From JAJFFW01 sp038531315 (GTDB lineage: Bacteria > Pseudomonadota > Alphaproteobacteria > Caulobacterales > Parvularculaceae), in the NCBI GenBank assembly GCA_038531315.1, contig JBCBBT010000005.1, forward strand, positions 14,320 to 78,319: a stretch of 64,000 bases of DNA, written 5' to 3'. How positions within the stretch are numbered: position 1 is the stretch's first letter; every line of letters begins with the position of its first letter. Both the position numbers and the translations under genes were made by a program. Under the pieces are notes generated by a model. The model saw only the letters and a program-made list of their open reading frames with translations, searched no databases and was not told the DNA's origin. This document shows, one piece after another, positions 18,364-26,991 of this stretch.

Positions 18364-18749
18364 ATATTATTGAGCAGCTCGAAAAAGAGCACATTGAAGA
18401 ATTAGGCAAGGACGTGCCTGAGTTCGCACCGGGCGATACGGTGCGCGTCAACGTGAAAGTTCGCGAAGGCCAGCGCGAACGCCTGCAGGCTTTTGAGGGC
18501 GTTTGCATCGCGCGCTCTGGCGGCGGTCTCCACGAGTCCTTCACCGTGCGGAAAATCTCTTTTGGCGAAGGCGTTGAACGCGTTTTCCCGATTTATTCTC
18601 CGCTCGTCGATTCGATTAATGTTGTCCGCCGGGGCAAGGTGCGCCGCGCCAAACTTTATTATCTGCGTGAACGCCGCGGCAAGTCCGCCCGGATCGCCGA
18701 AAAAGTCGACCGCAGAGCCGGCGCGAAAAAAGACAAAAAATCGAGCTAA
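18360..18749 (+). CDS. rplS: 50S ribosomal protein L19
   Basis: A 129-residue ribosomal protein at the subunit interface. It has the typical FAPGDTVRVNVKVREG, RLQAFEGVCIARSGGGLHESFTVRK (two stretches of the L19 core) and KVRRAKLYYLRERRGKSARI. The C-terminus is lysine-rich. It overlaps the trmD stop by 4 bases, so the two are translationally coupled. A bulged hairpin (18766-18783) lies just after it. Confidence 0.97.
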   Translation: MNIIEQLEKEHIEELGKDVPEFAPGDTVRVNVKVREGQRERLQAFEGVCIARSGGGLHESFTVRKISFGEGVERVFPIYSPLVDSINVVRRGKVRRAKLYYLRERRGKSARIAEKVDRRAGAKKDKKSS

Positions 18750-18765
18750 CCGGCGCACGCTCGAC

Positions 18766-18783
18766 AGCGGGCGAAACGCCGCT
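18766..18783 (+). terminator. Possible weak terminator after rplS
   Basis: AGCGGGCG and CGCCGCT pair around an AAA loop with one bulged G, followed by CCATTTTA. The stem is short and imperfect and the T-run has only four bases, so this is tentative. Confidence 0.35.
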
Positions 18784-18879
18784 CCATTTTACGCAGACCA
18801 TGGGTTTTGTTGACCGGCGTGCGGTTTGGCGCATACCGGGCCAACTGGTACTGTACCGCCTCCCTGAGGTTTTTGCGAT

Positions 18880-18884
18880 GGAGG
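18880..18884 (+). promoter_or_regulatory. Ribosome binding site that decides the SRPBCC start
   Basis: GGAGG lies six bases before the ATG at 18891. The open frame runs back to 18807 with no comparable site, so the later ATG is chosen. Confidence 0.8.
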
Positions 18885-18890
18885 ATTACA

Positions 18891-19439
18891 ATGGCGGGTC
18901 TCCTAGTCACGCTCCTTCTGGTTGTCATACTAACAGTCATTGTCCTTGGGTTTTTGCTGCCCGACAAAGTACATGTTGAACGCGACACGGTAATTGATGC
19001 GCCAGCTGACGTTGTTTTTGGCCTGATAAGCGACTTCGGAGAATGGGAGTGCTGGTCGCCTTGGGCAAGAATTGATCCTGACGCTGAATATATATATTCA
19101 GGCGAAGGCGTCGGCCAAAAAATGGTATGGAAAAGCGACCATCAAGAAGTTGGCAGCGGATCACAGGAAATCACGGCATTAAGCCCGCCTTCCCGGATGG
19201 TGACAAAGCTGGATTTCGGCGACATGGGCCGCGGCGAGGCGACCTTCACCATTACGCCAGAAGGACAATCATCGAAGGTTGTCTGGGCGCTCGACACCAA
19301 TATGCGCGAAGGCGTGCCTGCGCTACGGCAGCCAATGGCGACCTATATGGGCTTTTTCATGGATAAGTTCATGGACAAGCCCTACACGGAAGGCCTCGCC
19401 AACCTGAAGGCGGAAGCTGAAAAGCGCAGCAAAGGCTAA
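18891..19439 (+). CDS. SRPBCC-fold protein with N-terminal membrane helix
   Basis: A 182-residue protein. One N-terminal transmembrane helix (about residues 3-23, LLVTLLLVVILTVIVLGFLL) leads into a START/SRPBCC lipid- or ligand-binding domain, with VIDAPADVVFGLISDFGEWECW and the family's ending around TYMGFFMDKFM. It resembles polyketide cyclase/dehydrase-like SRPBCC proteins; ligand unknown. GGAGG at 18880-18884, six bases before the ATG, fixes the start. The stop overlaps the convergent bioB stop by 4 bases. Confidence 0.85.
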   Translation: MAGLLVTLLLVVILTVIVLGFLLPDKVHVERDTVIDAPADVVFGLISDFGEWECWSPWARIDPDAEYIYSGEGVGQKMVWKSDHQEVGSGSQEITALSPPSRMVTKLDFGDMGRGEATFTITPEGQSSKVVWALDTNMREGVPALRQPMATYMGFFMDKFMDKPYTEGLANLKAEAEKRSKG

Positions 19440-20458
19440 ACGAGCCTGAGACCAAGTCGCTCGAACATAGCGGCGTCGCGCACCTCTCCAGGATTTTCTG
19501 TTGTCAACAATTCGTCGCCGACAAAAACGGAATTGGCGCCGGCGAGAAAACAAAGCGCTTGGGCTTCATCGCTCATTTGTTCACGCCCCGCGGAAAGCCG
19601 CACATAAGAGGCAGGCATCATGATCCGCGCCGCGGCCACGACGCGTGCGAACTCCACCGCAGGAAGCTGCGCGCTGTCGCCAAGCGGCGTTCCCGCGATG
19701 CCCACAAGAGCGTTCACGGGAACGGATTCGGGCGGCGGCGCCATATTGGCGAGCGCCAACAAGAGCCCAACGCGATCTTCCGGGGTTTCCCCCATGCCAA
19801 CAATGCCGCCGCAGCACACCTTCATGCCGGCGTCGCGCACCTCGCGCAACGTTTCGATACGGTCCTGAAAGGTGCGGGTAGATACGATCGTCTCGTAATA
19901 TTCAGGCGACGTGTCGATATTGTGGTTGTAATAATCAAGACCGGCGTCTGATAGTCTGCGCGCCTGCGCCTTCGTCAGCATGCCAAGCGTCATGCATGTC
20001 TCGAGCCCTAGCGCCTTCACACCGTCGATCATATCGCAGAGTGCGTCTAGATCGCGGTCTTTCGGGGACCGCCAGGCCGCGCCCATGCAAAAGCGCGAGG
20101 CCCCCTCGCTTTTGGCCCGCGCCGCTTCATGCAGAACCGCAGGAACATCCATCAGCTTAGATGCCTTGAGCCCTGTATCGAAATGCGCCGATTGGCTGCA
20201 ATATCCGCAATTTTCGGCGCATCCGCCAGTCTTGATCGACAGAAGCCGGGACGCTTGCAGCTCGGCCGGATTAAAGTGTTCACGATGAACGGTCTGGGCC
20301 TGAAATATCAGTTCCGTGAACGGCAAGGCAAAAAGCGCTTCGGCGTCGTCGCGGGTCCATGATCTGGTTTTCGTCGACGCTTTTTCAGCATCGCAAGCCT
20401 TGCCGGGTCGCGCGTCACTTGGCGATGCGTCAGCGCGCGGCGACATTTGTCCGTCCAT
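19436..20458 (-). CDS. bioB: Biotin synthase
   Basis: Radical SAM enzyme inserting sulfur into dethiobiotin. The cluster motif GGCAENCGYCSQS gives Cys80, Cys84 and Cys87; conserved CMGAAWRSPKDRD, YNHNIDTSPEYY and CCGGIVGMGET follow in the TIM barrel. An N-terminal extension of about 35 residues precedes the normal domain (340 total). The gene lies 32 bases after the PhoD-like gene and may be read with it. No other bio gene is in the window. Confidence 0.97.
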   Translation of the reverse strand: MDGQMSPRADASPSDARPGKACDAEKASTKTRSWTRDDAEALFALPFTELIFQAQTVHREHFNPAELQASRLLSIKTGGCAENCGYCSQSAHFDTGLKASKLMDVPAVLHEAARAKSEGASRFCMGAAWRSPKDRDLDALCDMIDGVKALGLETCMTLGMLTKAQARRLSDAGLDYYNHNIDTSPEYYETIVSTRTFQDRIETLREVRDAGMKVCCGGIVGMGETPEDRVGLLLALANMAPPPESVPVNALVGIAGTPLGDSAQLPAVEFARVVAAARIMMPASYVRLSAGREQMSDEAQALCFLAGANSVFVGDELLTTENPGEVRDAAMFERLGLRLV

Positions 20459-20490
20459 GACAGGCCGACCTTTCTTTAATGGTTCTGGCG

Positions 20491-21654
20491 TTAGCGAAGC
20501 ACATCGAGGTCGACAATTTCGCGCAGCAACACCGCTCCGTCTCCGCTGCGAATTGTGACGTCCACATCATTTGACGACCAATCGATTTCGATCACGCCGT
20601 AATTTGGATCATAGACCATTTCGCCCAGCCGATGCGGCCCGGGCTCCACATAGGTCTCGCCGCTTTCGGCGCGCCAACGCGACGCCGGCAGGTTCAACGA
20701 AGACGACGTCGCTTCAAAGAGCGGATACCCGATCACGTCATCGCGCTTATAGAACGCGGCGGAATGGCGGTCGCCTGAGAGCATGATGAGATTGTCAGCC
20801 CCGGCGGCGCTGATCGTCTGATAGAGTCGCGTGCGCTCTGCGGGCAACATCTTCCATGCTTCCCACCCATGCCCATCGGCAATCACCTGAACGGAGCTGA
20901 CAAGGAGGCGAAGATCGGCCGGCTTTTTTAACTCTTCGCTGAGCCATGACCACTGAGCGTCGCCGAGCATGGTTTTGCCGTCGTCCGCATCAGGCAAATA
21001 GCGCTCTTTGCCCTTGGCGCCGCGGTCATCGCTTGGCTTTAACGGCGACCGAAATGAGCGCGTGTCGAGCAGAATGACTTGAACGATGCGGCCGGTTTCT
21101 TCGCCAAGCAGCCAGGCGCCATAAACGCCCTCATGGGCGCGGCGCGGATCGTCTTCGTCCACATCCCAGACATAATTGAAGAGCGCCTCAGCGCTCTTGC
21201 GATGTTGGAATTCTGCGCCGGCGTCATTGAGCCCGTAGTCATGATCGTCCCAAACCGTCAGAACCGGCGCCGCGGCGCGAACGCGCGAAAACGGCGCAGA
21301 CTGGGCGAGCCGCATATAAGCGGTTTTGAGTTCCGGCAACGCGGCGTCGTTTGAGCGCACGTCGCCATAGACATTGTCGCCGATGAACAAGACGAGATCG
21401 GGGTTTTCCCCGGCGATCCTGTCCCAGATCGCCTGATCTTCGTTTTGATGCGCACAGGAAGCAAACACGATGCGCTGCAGAGTTTTTGCCGGGTCAAGCG
21501 GCGCCGACGGCATCGGCAATGCGCGGATCACACCGTCCGGCGCATTGGCCTCAGAGCTGGACGCTTTTTGCAGATCGGAGAAATCCGAGCCAGTGGCGCA
21601 GGCGGTCAGAACGAAACAAGCGCAGGCTGTCGCGGCGGCGACGATCGATTTCAT
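20491..21654 (-). CDS. PhoD-like metallophosphatase, predicted lipoprotein
   Basis: A 387-residue alkaline phosphatase D-type enzyme. The signal peptide ends in the lipobox LTAC (lipidated Cys19). Metal-site motifs are visible as IVFASCAHQNED, LVLFIGDNVYGD, TVWDDHDYGLNDAG and LSGDRHSA. It probably hydrolyses phosphodiesters or phosphomonoesters in the periplasm; substrate unknown. It reads towards bioB with a 32-base gap and lies 63 bases after the M28 peptidase gene. Confidence 0.88.
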   Translation of the reverse strand: MKSIVAAATACACFVLTACATGSDFSDLQKASSSEANAPDGVIRALPMPSAPLDPAKTLQRIVFASCAHQNEDQAIWDRIAGENPDLVLFIGDNVYGDVRSNDAALPELKTAYMRLAQSAPFSRVRAAAPVLTVWDDHDYGLNDAGAEFQHRKSAEALFNYVWDVDEDDPRRAHEGVYGAWLLGEETGRIVQVILLDTRSFRSPLKPSDDRGAKGKERYLPDADDGKTMLGDAQWSWLSEELKKPADLRLLVSSVQVIADGHGWEAWKMLPAERTRLYQTISAAGADNLIMLSGDRHSAAFYKRDDVIGYPLFEATSSSLNLPASRWRAESGETYVEPGPHRLGEMVYDPNYGVIEIDWSSNDVDVTIRSGDGAVLLREIVDLDVLR

Positions 21655-21717
21655 AAGGGACCTCTAGAGATTTCGATTGGTCTCGAGCGATGAGAAAATA
21701 TCAAACGCGCGCGCAAC

Positions 21718-23184
21718 TTATGGCGAGACAGCGCCATCTTCAATGTCTCTGAAGCCGCCTCTTATTTCTGACGCGAGGTAGAGCGTCGCCGCCCACGCCG
21801 CAACATTTTGACGAAGGTCTTCGGCGTCGATTTTGTCCAGCGTGTCGTCTGGCGTGTGGTGCAGGTCAAAATAATCCCAGCCGCTCTGGCGCAGACGGAA
21901 AGTCGGAACGCCGGCCTGTCGCAGCGGAATGATGTCCGGACCGCCGCCGGCTTTGTTGTCGCCGGGGCCAATATTAAGACGGCGGAGCGCTGCTTGAAAC
22001 GGTTTGGCTTTGTCGAGCGCACGCGCACCGAAACCGGTTCTGAATTGCCAGACGGCGCCGGCCCCAAAATCGGATTCGGACGCCAGAATGTGGCGATCAA
22101 GTTCTTCAGCATGCGTCTTTGCGTAAGCCCGGGCGCCATGAAGACCGGTTTCTTCCGCGCCCCAGAGCACAACCCGGATCGTGCGCCGCGGCCGGCCCGG
22201 CAAGTCGCCGACCAATTTTGCCGCCGCCATCGTAATGGCGACGCCGGCGCCGTCATCGACCGCGCCGGTTCCAAGATCCCAGCTATCGAGATGGCCGCCG
22301 ATAACGATGATCTCATCAGTCTTGCCGGGAATTTCTCCAATAACATTGCCGGAGGGCGCAGCAGCTTTGGTTTCAACAGAAACATCGAGGCGCACGACAA
22401 CAGGCGCCTTACTCGTATCGAGCGCGCGCGCCAGCTGATCCGCATCCGGATTGGAAATCGCAACAGCGGGAATCTTTCGCGCCGCATCACGATAGGACAT
22501 TGCCCCCGTATGCGGATTGCGCCGCGTCAAATCGGTGCCGACCGAGCGAATGATCGCAGCGATTGCGCCGCGCTTGCCGGCCTCAATGGCTGCGCCGGAT
22601 CGTTTCGCGACGGCGGTTCCATAACCAGAGCCGTCCTGCGTGCGCGCCATGCCCTCATCGACAAACACGATCTTGCCCTCAAGGCTGGCGGGCGGCGCGC
22701 TAGCGAGCGCAGAAAGCGTGTCAAAGCGCACAACGGGGGCCTCAACCCCGCCTTCGGGCGTCGCGACCGATCCGCCTAGGGCCGTCGCGACCAGAGGCTG
22801 CGGGAAAGGAGAGACAATCTCGACACGCTCCTTGCCGCGCGCCCAATAAGGAATGTCGAAAGGCTCAATACGCACATTTTTGAAGCCAAGCGCCTTCAGT
22901 TTTGCAACGCCCCAATCGCGCGCACGCGCTTCGCCCGGCGAGCCCGCCAGCCGCGGCCCGATCTCCGTCGTCAGACTTTTGACAATCTCATATGCCGTAT
23001 CGTCTTCGAGCGCTTTATCAATCAGCTTGTCAGCTGTCTCCATGGCGGCCGGGGCCACAATGATTGCGTCATCGCCCACCGGCGACGGCGTCGCTTGGGC
23101 AAAAAGCGGCGAAGACGCGCCCGCCCCCGCCAACAGCCCACTCAAAACCGCGCCGAAGAGAGAAATTCGATGTCGCGCCATCAC
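21718..23184 (-). CDS. Secreted M28-family metallopeptidase with PA domain
   Basis: A 488-residue exported peptidase. The signal peptide ends around SPLFAQA. A protease-associated domain (about residues 145-270) is inserted before the catalytic core. Zinc ligands are visible: His298 in GGHLDSWD, Asp310 in TGAVDDGAG, catalytic Glu344/Glu345 in GAEETGLHG, Asp372 in ESDFG and His442/443 in LHHTPDDT. It resembles carboxypeptidase Q-type enzymes, probably degrading peptides in the periplasm or outside. A strong terminator separates it from the upstream CTERM gene. Confidence 0.9.
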   Translation of the reverse strand: MMARHRISLFGAVLSGLLAGAGASSPLFAQATPSPVGDDAIIVAPAAMETADKLIDKALEDDTAYEIVKSLTTEIGPRLAGSPGEARARDWGVAKLKALGFKNVRIEPFDIPYWARGKERVEIVSPFPQPLVATALGGSVATPEGGVEAPVVRFDTLSALASAPPASLEGKIVFVDEGMARTQDGSGYGTAVAKRSGAAIEAGKRGAIAAIIRSVGTDLTRRNPHTGAMSYRDAARKIPAVAISNPDADQLARALDTSKAPVVVRLDVSVETKAAAPSGNVIGEIPGKTDEIIVIGGHLDSWDLGTGAVDDGAGVAITMAAAKLVGDLPGRPRRTIRVVLWGAEETGLHGARAYAKTHAEELDRHILASESDFGAGAVWQFRTGFGARALDKAKPFQAALRRLNIGPGDNKAGGGPDIIPLRQAGVPTFRLRQSGWDYFDLHHTPDDTLDKIDAEDLRQNVAAWAATLYLASEIRGGFRDIEDGAVSP

Positions 23185-23338
23185 ATCAGTCCTTCATGAA
23201 AAAAAGACGCCACAAGCGCCCCGTTAAGCCGATCAAACGATCGAAACGATCTGCTTGTCTCTGAATTCCAGTATGACCGGGTTCAGAGCTGAGGGGCCAC
23301 CCCGGGTTCGTCGTTATGCTCAAACACGACGCAATAAA

Positions 23339-23366
23339 AAAAGCCCCCTCGTCAGAGGGGGCTTTT
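23339..23366 (-). terminator. Intrinsic terminator after the first CTERM gene
   Basis: A perfect 12-bp stem, AAAAGCCCCCTC (23339-23350) with GAGGGGGCTTTT (23355-23366), around the loop GTCA. On the minus strand it is followed by more Ts (TTTTTATTGC). It lies 22 bases after the stop of the gene at 23388. Confidence 0.9.
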
Positions 23367-23387
23367 AAAAGTCTGGTCGAAAACTTT

Positions 23388-23978
23388 TTAAGCAGCTTGC
23401 TTGCGACGACGCGAAGCGAAGCCAAGGCCGGCGATGCCCGAAAGCAGCAGCGGCAATGCGGCCGGGATCGGAACTTCAGTGATCTGGAACTGAAGACCGG
23501 GATCGATGCCCGCGATGCTCGGACGCGCGTCGCCTGTGACGACGAAGTCGATGAGATCGCCAGCGCCGGCAAGGTCGAGGCTGAAGAGAACGTCGCTGCC
23601 GACCGGATTGATCGCCGCGCCGCTGCCGTCCGTGATCATGAACGACTGTTCATTCATTTCGCCGGCGAAGAAAGTGATCACCAGGTTTGCGATGCTGCCA
23701 AGCGACGTCGGCTCAAAGGCGATGACCGTGAAAGCAGCTGCCGCGGCATCGTTCACCGTGGCGTTTTCGAATGCGCCGCCAAAGCTGAAGCTGTCGCCAG
23801 CGCCGTTCGAGATATCCTGTACGTTCACATTGACGAAGCTGCCGCCGCCAAGAACGTCCGTTGCAGCGCCATCAATGACTTCGCCCGTTCCGGCGGTGAA
23901 CATGATTGGCGTAGCGAAAGCTGCTGGTGCTGCGAGCAACGCAGCGGCGCCAGCGATTGCGGAAAGGAGAGATTTCAT
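23388..23978 (-). CDS. Secreted protein with VPLPA/PEP-CTERM-type sorting tail (paralogue 1)
   Basis: A 196-residue exported protein. The signal peptide is about residues 1-22 (cut near AFA-TP), followed by a Gly/Asn/Val-rich beta body and a C-terminal tail VPIPAALPLLLSG, a hydrophobic helix and SRRRKQAA. This tripartite tail is the exosortase-recognised PEP-CTERM class, VPLPA variant. TGGGG six bases before the ATG at 23978 supports this start over one 8 codons upstream. It is a paralogue of the next gene upstream (shared FEPT-LGSIANLVITF). No exosortase is in the window. Body function unknown. Confidence 0.82.
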   Translation of the reverse strand: MKSLLSAIAGAAALLAAPAAFATPIMFTAGTGEVIDGAATDVLGGGSFVNVNVQDISNGAGDSFSFGGAFENATVNDAAAAAFTVIAFEPTSLGSIANLVITFFAGEMNEQSFMITDGSGAAINPVGSDVLFSLDLAGAGDLIDFVVTGDARPSIAGIDPGLQFQITEVPIPAALPLLLSGIAGLGFASRRRKQAA

Positions 23979-24317
23979 TTCAGACCCCAAAATTATACAC
24001 AAAACGATAATACGACTCTGGGCATTTGATTCAAATGCATTGCCGTACTGTAACCTTTGTCGCCGGACGGGCTTGAAGAGTCAATGATAAAAAGATGTTT
24101 TCGCGAAGATTTTTGGTACTTTACGGTTAATTTTGGAATAATTCCAATTTCGATGCCCGTGGTGCGCGCAAATAGTCCGTTGATACGATCGACTGCGCTG
24201 CAAAGGGCGCGCCGGGCCGCCGCCGAACGCTCGCATTTGCAATTGATTCGACCCGTGAATTTACGGGCGCACCGGCGGCGCGCCCGTCCATTTCACCCCG
24301 GCCACGCGGGACAGCGT
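23979..24317. other. 339-base gap between tandem CTERM paralogues
   Basis: Presumably carries the promoter of the first paralogue and the transcript end of the second. A TATAAT lies on the minus strand at 23997-23992 but is too close to the ATG to be its obvious -10. A GC hairpin (24263-24287) is listed separately. No gene is seen. Confidence 0.5.
24263..24287 (-). terminator. Possible terminator after the second CTERM gene
   Basis: ACGGGCGC (24263-24270) pairs perfectly with GCGCCCGT (24280-24287) around a 9-base loop, about 30 bases after the stop at 24318. On the minus strand only a short AAATT run follows, so termination efficiency is doubtful. Confidence 0.4.
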
Positions 24318-24905
24318 TCAACGGCGGCTGCGCGACGCGGCCCCAAGGCCAAAGAGGCCGCAGATCATCAATATCAGCGCTCCGGGCAGCGGCGCTTCGG
24401 TGATCTGAACCTGAAATCCTGGATTGATGCCGGCAATGCTTGGCACCGCAATTCCCGATGCGATGAAGGAAATCGCTGGGCCGGCTGACGCGATCGCCAA
24501 GCCGAAATTGACGTCGAAACCCGTCAGGTTAATCCCCTCGCCGTTGGCGCCGGTAATCTGAAAGCTCTGGCGGTAATCAGCGCCGTCTGTGAACGTGATC
24601 ACCAGATTGGCGATGGAGCCAAGATTTGTCGGCTCAAATGCGATCACAGTCGCCGCACCGACAGCGTCGTTTACAGCGTTATTCACAAATCCGCCCGTGA
24701 ACTCGAAAAACCCGTTTTCGGGATCATTCACCAGATCCTGGACATTGAAGCTGACAACTGATCCGGCGCCGAGGATATCCATCGTTGTATTATCGATGAC
24801 CGCGCCATCGCCGCCGGCGGCGTTAAATGTGATCGGCGTCGCATAGGCGTTTGGCGCCACGACTAGAGCGGCAAGTGCCGCGCAGGCAGAAATGAGAGTT
24901 TTCAT
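24318..24905 (-). CDS. Secreted protein with VPLPA/PEP-CTERM-type sorting tail (paralogue 2)
   Basis: A 195-residue exported protein. The signal peptide ends near NAYA-TP; the body matches its downstream paralogue at FEPTNLGSIANLVITF and PSIAGINPGFQVQITE; the tail APLPGALILMICGLFGLG ends in SRSRR, a CTERM-type sorting signal. TGGGG seven bases before the ATG at 24905 supports the start, although the frame is open back to 25028. The two copies look like a tandem duplication that has since diverged. Probably a surface or extracellular-matrix protein; function unknown. Confidence 0.82.
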   Translation of the reverse strand: MKTLISACAALAALVVAPNAYATPITFNAAGGDGAVIDNTTMDILGAGSVVSFNVQDLVNDPENGFFEFTGGFVNNAVNDAVGAATVIAFEPTNLGSIANLVITFTDGADYRQSFQITGANGEGINLTGFDVNFGLAIASAGPAISFIASGIAVPSIAGINPGFQVQITEAPLPGALILMICGLFGLGAASRSRR

Positions 24906-25170
24906 TTGTCTTCCCCAGACTATGCGGCAAACGCCATCGCGGAATTTCATGACGACGCGCGCGATTCCAACCTGCCGGCGCGGCCTTGATCTTTTGGTGC
25001 GAACGCCGGCATCGTTAAAAGTTAACAATCCTGACTGTGGGCGATTATGGTTAAGGAGGCGTTGACGCGCGTCTTTAATTGGGGCGTTCCGTCGCGAAGG
25101 CGATATTTTTGTTTCGAATTGAACCGTTAGGCGGCGCAGGCCGCCGCGTTATTGGCGATTGCCTTCGCGG
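24906..25170. other. 265-base gap upstream of the CTERM pair
   Basis: Contains the likely promoter of the second CTERM gene and the end of the glycosyltransferase transcript. The only structure seen is a short hairpin, GGCGGC-GCAG-GCCGCC (25130-25145), about 25 bases beyond the glycosyltransferase stop, without a T-tract. Confidence 0.4.
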
Positions 25171-26328
25171 TTAGAGCGCTAATCCGGACTGGAGCCCGCG
25201 CGCAATTTCTTCGACCCGCCGGGCGTTCGAGGCCCAGGTCAGATCCTGTGCATCCAGCGCGGCCCGCGCCGATGCGCCGAGCTTGCGCCGAAGGTCTGGC
25301 GCATTGACGAGGCGGCTTAAGGCGGCTTCCAGCCCATTGGATTGCAAAGGATCGAACAGGGCCGCTTCGTCCGCCTTCAGAACTTCCTCAATGTTCGGCT
25401 GCGATGGCGCAACAATAGCGCGCGCCTGCGCCATATATTCAAAAAGCTTGAGCGGCGATGCGTAGTCGACGGCGGCTGGCTGCAAAGCGATATCGAATGC
25501 AGCAATATGATCCGGCATCTGCGCCCGCTGGACAGCGCCCGTGACAGTAAGCGCCGAGGTCAATCCCGCCGCAGCGGCGCGCTCTTCCAGCATGGACCGC
25601 GCCGGCCCGTCGCCGACCAAAAAAAGGTGAAGCGACTTTTCTGGCGCCTTCGCCATCCAGTCGACGACGCGCTCGAGGCCATGCCATTCGCGCATAAAGC
25701 CGGCAAAACCGAGCACGATTTTGTTTTCCAAACCGTATCGCGCCCGCACGCTATCGCCGTCGCCAATCGTCAAAAAGGCGTCGTCAACGCCGTTTGGGAT
25801 CACCATGATCTTTTCTGGTTGAATGCCCCGCGCCTCGATTGTCTTTGCAAGGACATTTGTGACCGGCAAAATTGCATCAGCGGCGCGCCACAAATCCGTT
25901 TCGCTTTCGAACGCCTGCTTTTTCAGCGCGAGCCCGCCATGGGCGGCGCGCTCGGCGGCAAGCGGCGCATTCACCTCCAGAATGAACGGCAAGCCGGCCG
26001 CTTTCGCCAGACGGGCGCCAGCGCCAAAGAACAAGTTGTATCGCTCATAGATAAGATCGGGCGACGCAGCCTCGGCGACTTTCCGCAAGCGCCGATAAGC
26101 GTGCGCCGAATAGCCGATTTCGGCGGCTTCATAGAGCGCTTTCGGCGCAAAGCGTTTGATGAGCCCGCCTTGCGGCGACGCGTTCATCGCGCGCTCCGCC
26201 GCGCCCGCCCCTTCTGGGCCAACCACGAACACCTCGTGACTTCTATCGCGAAGCGCCTTGACCAACGACGTGATGTGAACCAACTGACCGTCGGCTGCGC
26301 GCGTGCGATGCGAGTAGAGAATTTTCAT
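25171..26328 (-). CDS. Glycosyltransferase family 4 protein
   Basis: A 385-residue GT-B glycosyltransferase. The N-terminal acceptor half starts MKILYSHRTRAADGQLVHI and the C-terminal donor half shows IPNGVDDAFL, LGFAGFMREWHGLERV, LVGDGPARSML and the nucleotide-sugar site ASPLKLFEYMAQARAIVAP. It transfers a sugar from an NDP-donor, probably for an extracellular or surface polysaccharide. It stands alone rather than in a polysaccharide cluster, next to the exosortase-substrate-like genes; exosortase systems often travel with exopolysaccharide genes, so a link is possible but unproven. Confidence 0.88.
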   Translation of the reverse strand: MKILYSHRTRAADGQLVHITSLVKALRDRSHEVFVVGPEGAGAAERAMNASPQGGLIKRFAPKALYEAAEIGYSAHAYRRLRKVAEAASPDLIYERYNLFFGAGARLAKAAGLPFILEVNAPLAAERAAHGGLALKKQAFESETDLWRAADAILPVTNVLAKTIEARGIQPEKIMVIPNGVDDAFLTIGDGDSVRARYGLENKIVLGFAGFMREWHGLERVVDWMAKAPEKSLHLFLVGDGPARSMLEERAAAAGLTSALTVTGAVQRAQMPDHIAAFDIALQPAAVDYASPLKLFEYMAQARAIVAPSQPNIEEVLKADEAALFDPLQSNGLEAALSRLVNAPDLRRKLGASARAALDAQDLTWASNARRVEEIARGLQSGLAL

Positions 26329-26569
26329 AACGCGTCACACAAACCACAATGCAGCGATATCGAGGCGCAATCCTCGCCTGTTTCGCGTCCTGAGACCACC
26401 GCCGCGCACGCGAGGACCGTGTCTGTGCAATCAGAAGCTGACGACGCCCCCCTTGTTGTCGCCTGATCAACGCTTCACGATCGCAAACGAACACCACGCC
26501 AACTCCCGCCGCCAGCCATCGGCAAAGGTCTGGGAAGGGTCCAAAGAAACAAACCCTGAGGTCTCGATT

Positions 26570-26977
26570 ATGTTCCACCGTTCAATCACCCACGCAGTTG
26601 CAGGCGTTTTCCTCGCGTGCGGTATTCTGATCGCAGCGGACGACGCACGCGCCCATGAAGGCCCGGCGATTTTGCAAGCCGGCGGAAGCGACAACCGCAG
26701 CTCAAAAACCAACGCTATCGATTGCAGCCATGAGAAAGGCGTATTTGTTTGCCGCGGCGCGGCCTCGCTCGCCGGCGGCGGCGCGACGTCGCCGTCAAGC
26801 GGCGACGCCGTTGTGCAAAAGCAAATCACACGCATCGTCCGCATTGAAACGAAACAAACGCCGCGGCGAAAATATCGCCCGCTACGCACCCAGGGGTTTT
26901 ATTCCGGGCGCGGCCCAAGAAGCCGCCCATTCACGCAAGGATTTTATGCGGACCGAACCGGCGGAAAACCCTGGTAG
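26570..26977 (+). CDS. Small secreted protein of unknown function with TQGFY repeats
   Basis: A 135-residue exported protein. The signal peptide is MFHRSITHAVAGVFLACGIL and onward, cut near ARA-HE. The mature part has two cysteines (IDCSHEKGVFVC, probably a disulfide), a Gly/Ala/Ser-rich linker and a basic C-terminus with two copies of TQGFY separated by an Arg-rich spacer. GAGG eight bases before the ATG at 26570 supports the start over an open frame back to 26453. No family recognised. It converges on the peroxiredoxin gene with 14 bases between the stops. Confidence 0.65.
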   Translation: MFHRSITHAVAGVFLACGILIAADDARAHEGPAILQAGGSDNRSSKTNAIDCSHEKGVFVCRGAASLAGGGATSPSSGDAVVQKQITRIVRIETKQTPRRKYRPLRTQGFYSGRGPRSRPFTQGFYADRTGGKPW

Positions 26978-26991
26978 GCGCAATACTCCGG

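Noticed and set aside
21808..22779. 323-codon plus-strand frame opposite the M28 peptidase
   Set aside because: Antisense shadow of a gene with all its zinc ligands.
25342..26466. 374-codon plus-strand frame opposite the glycosyltransferase
   Set aside because: Antisense shadow of a well-supported gene; no start signals or protein motifs.
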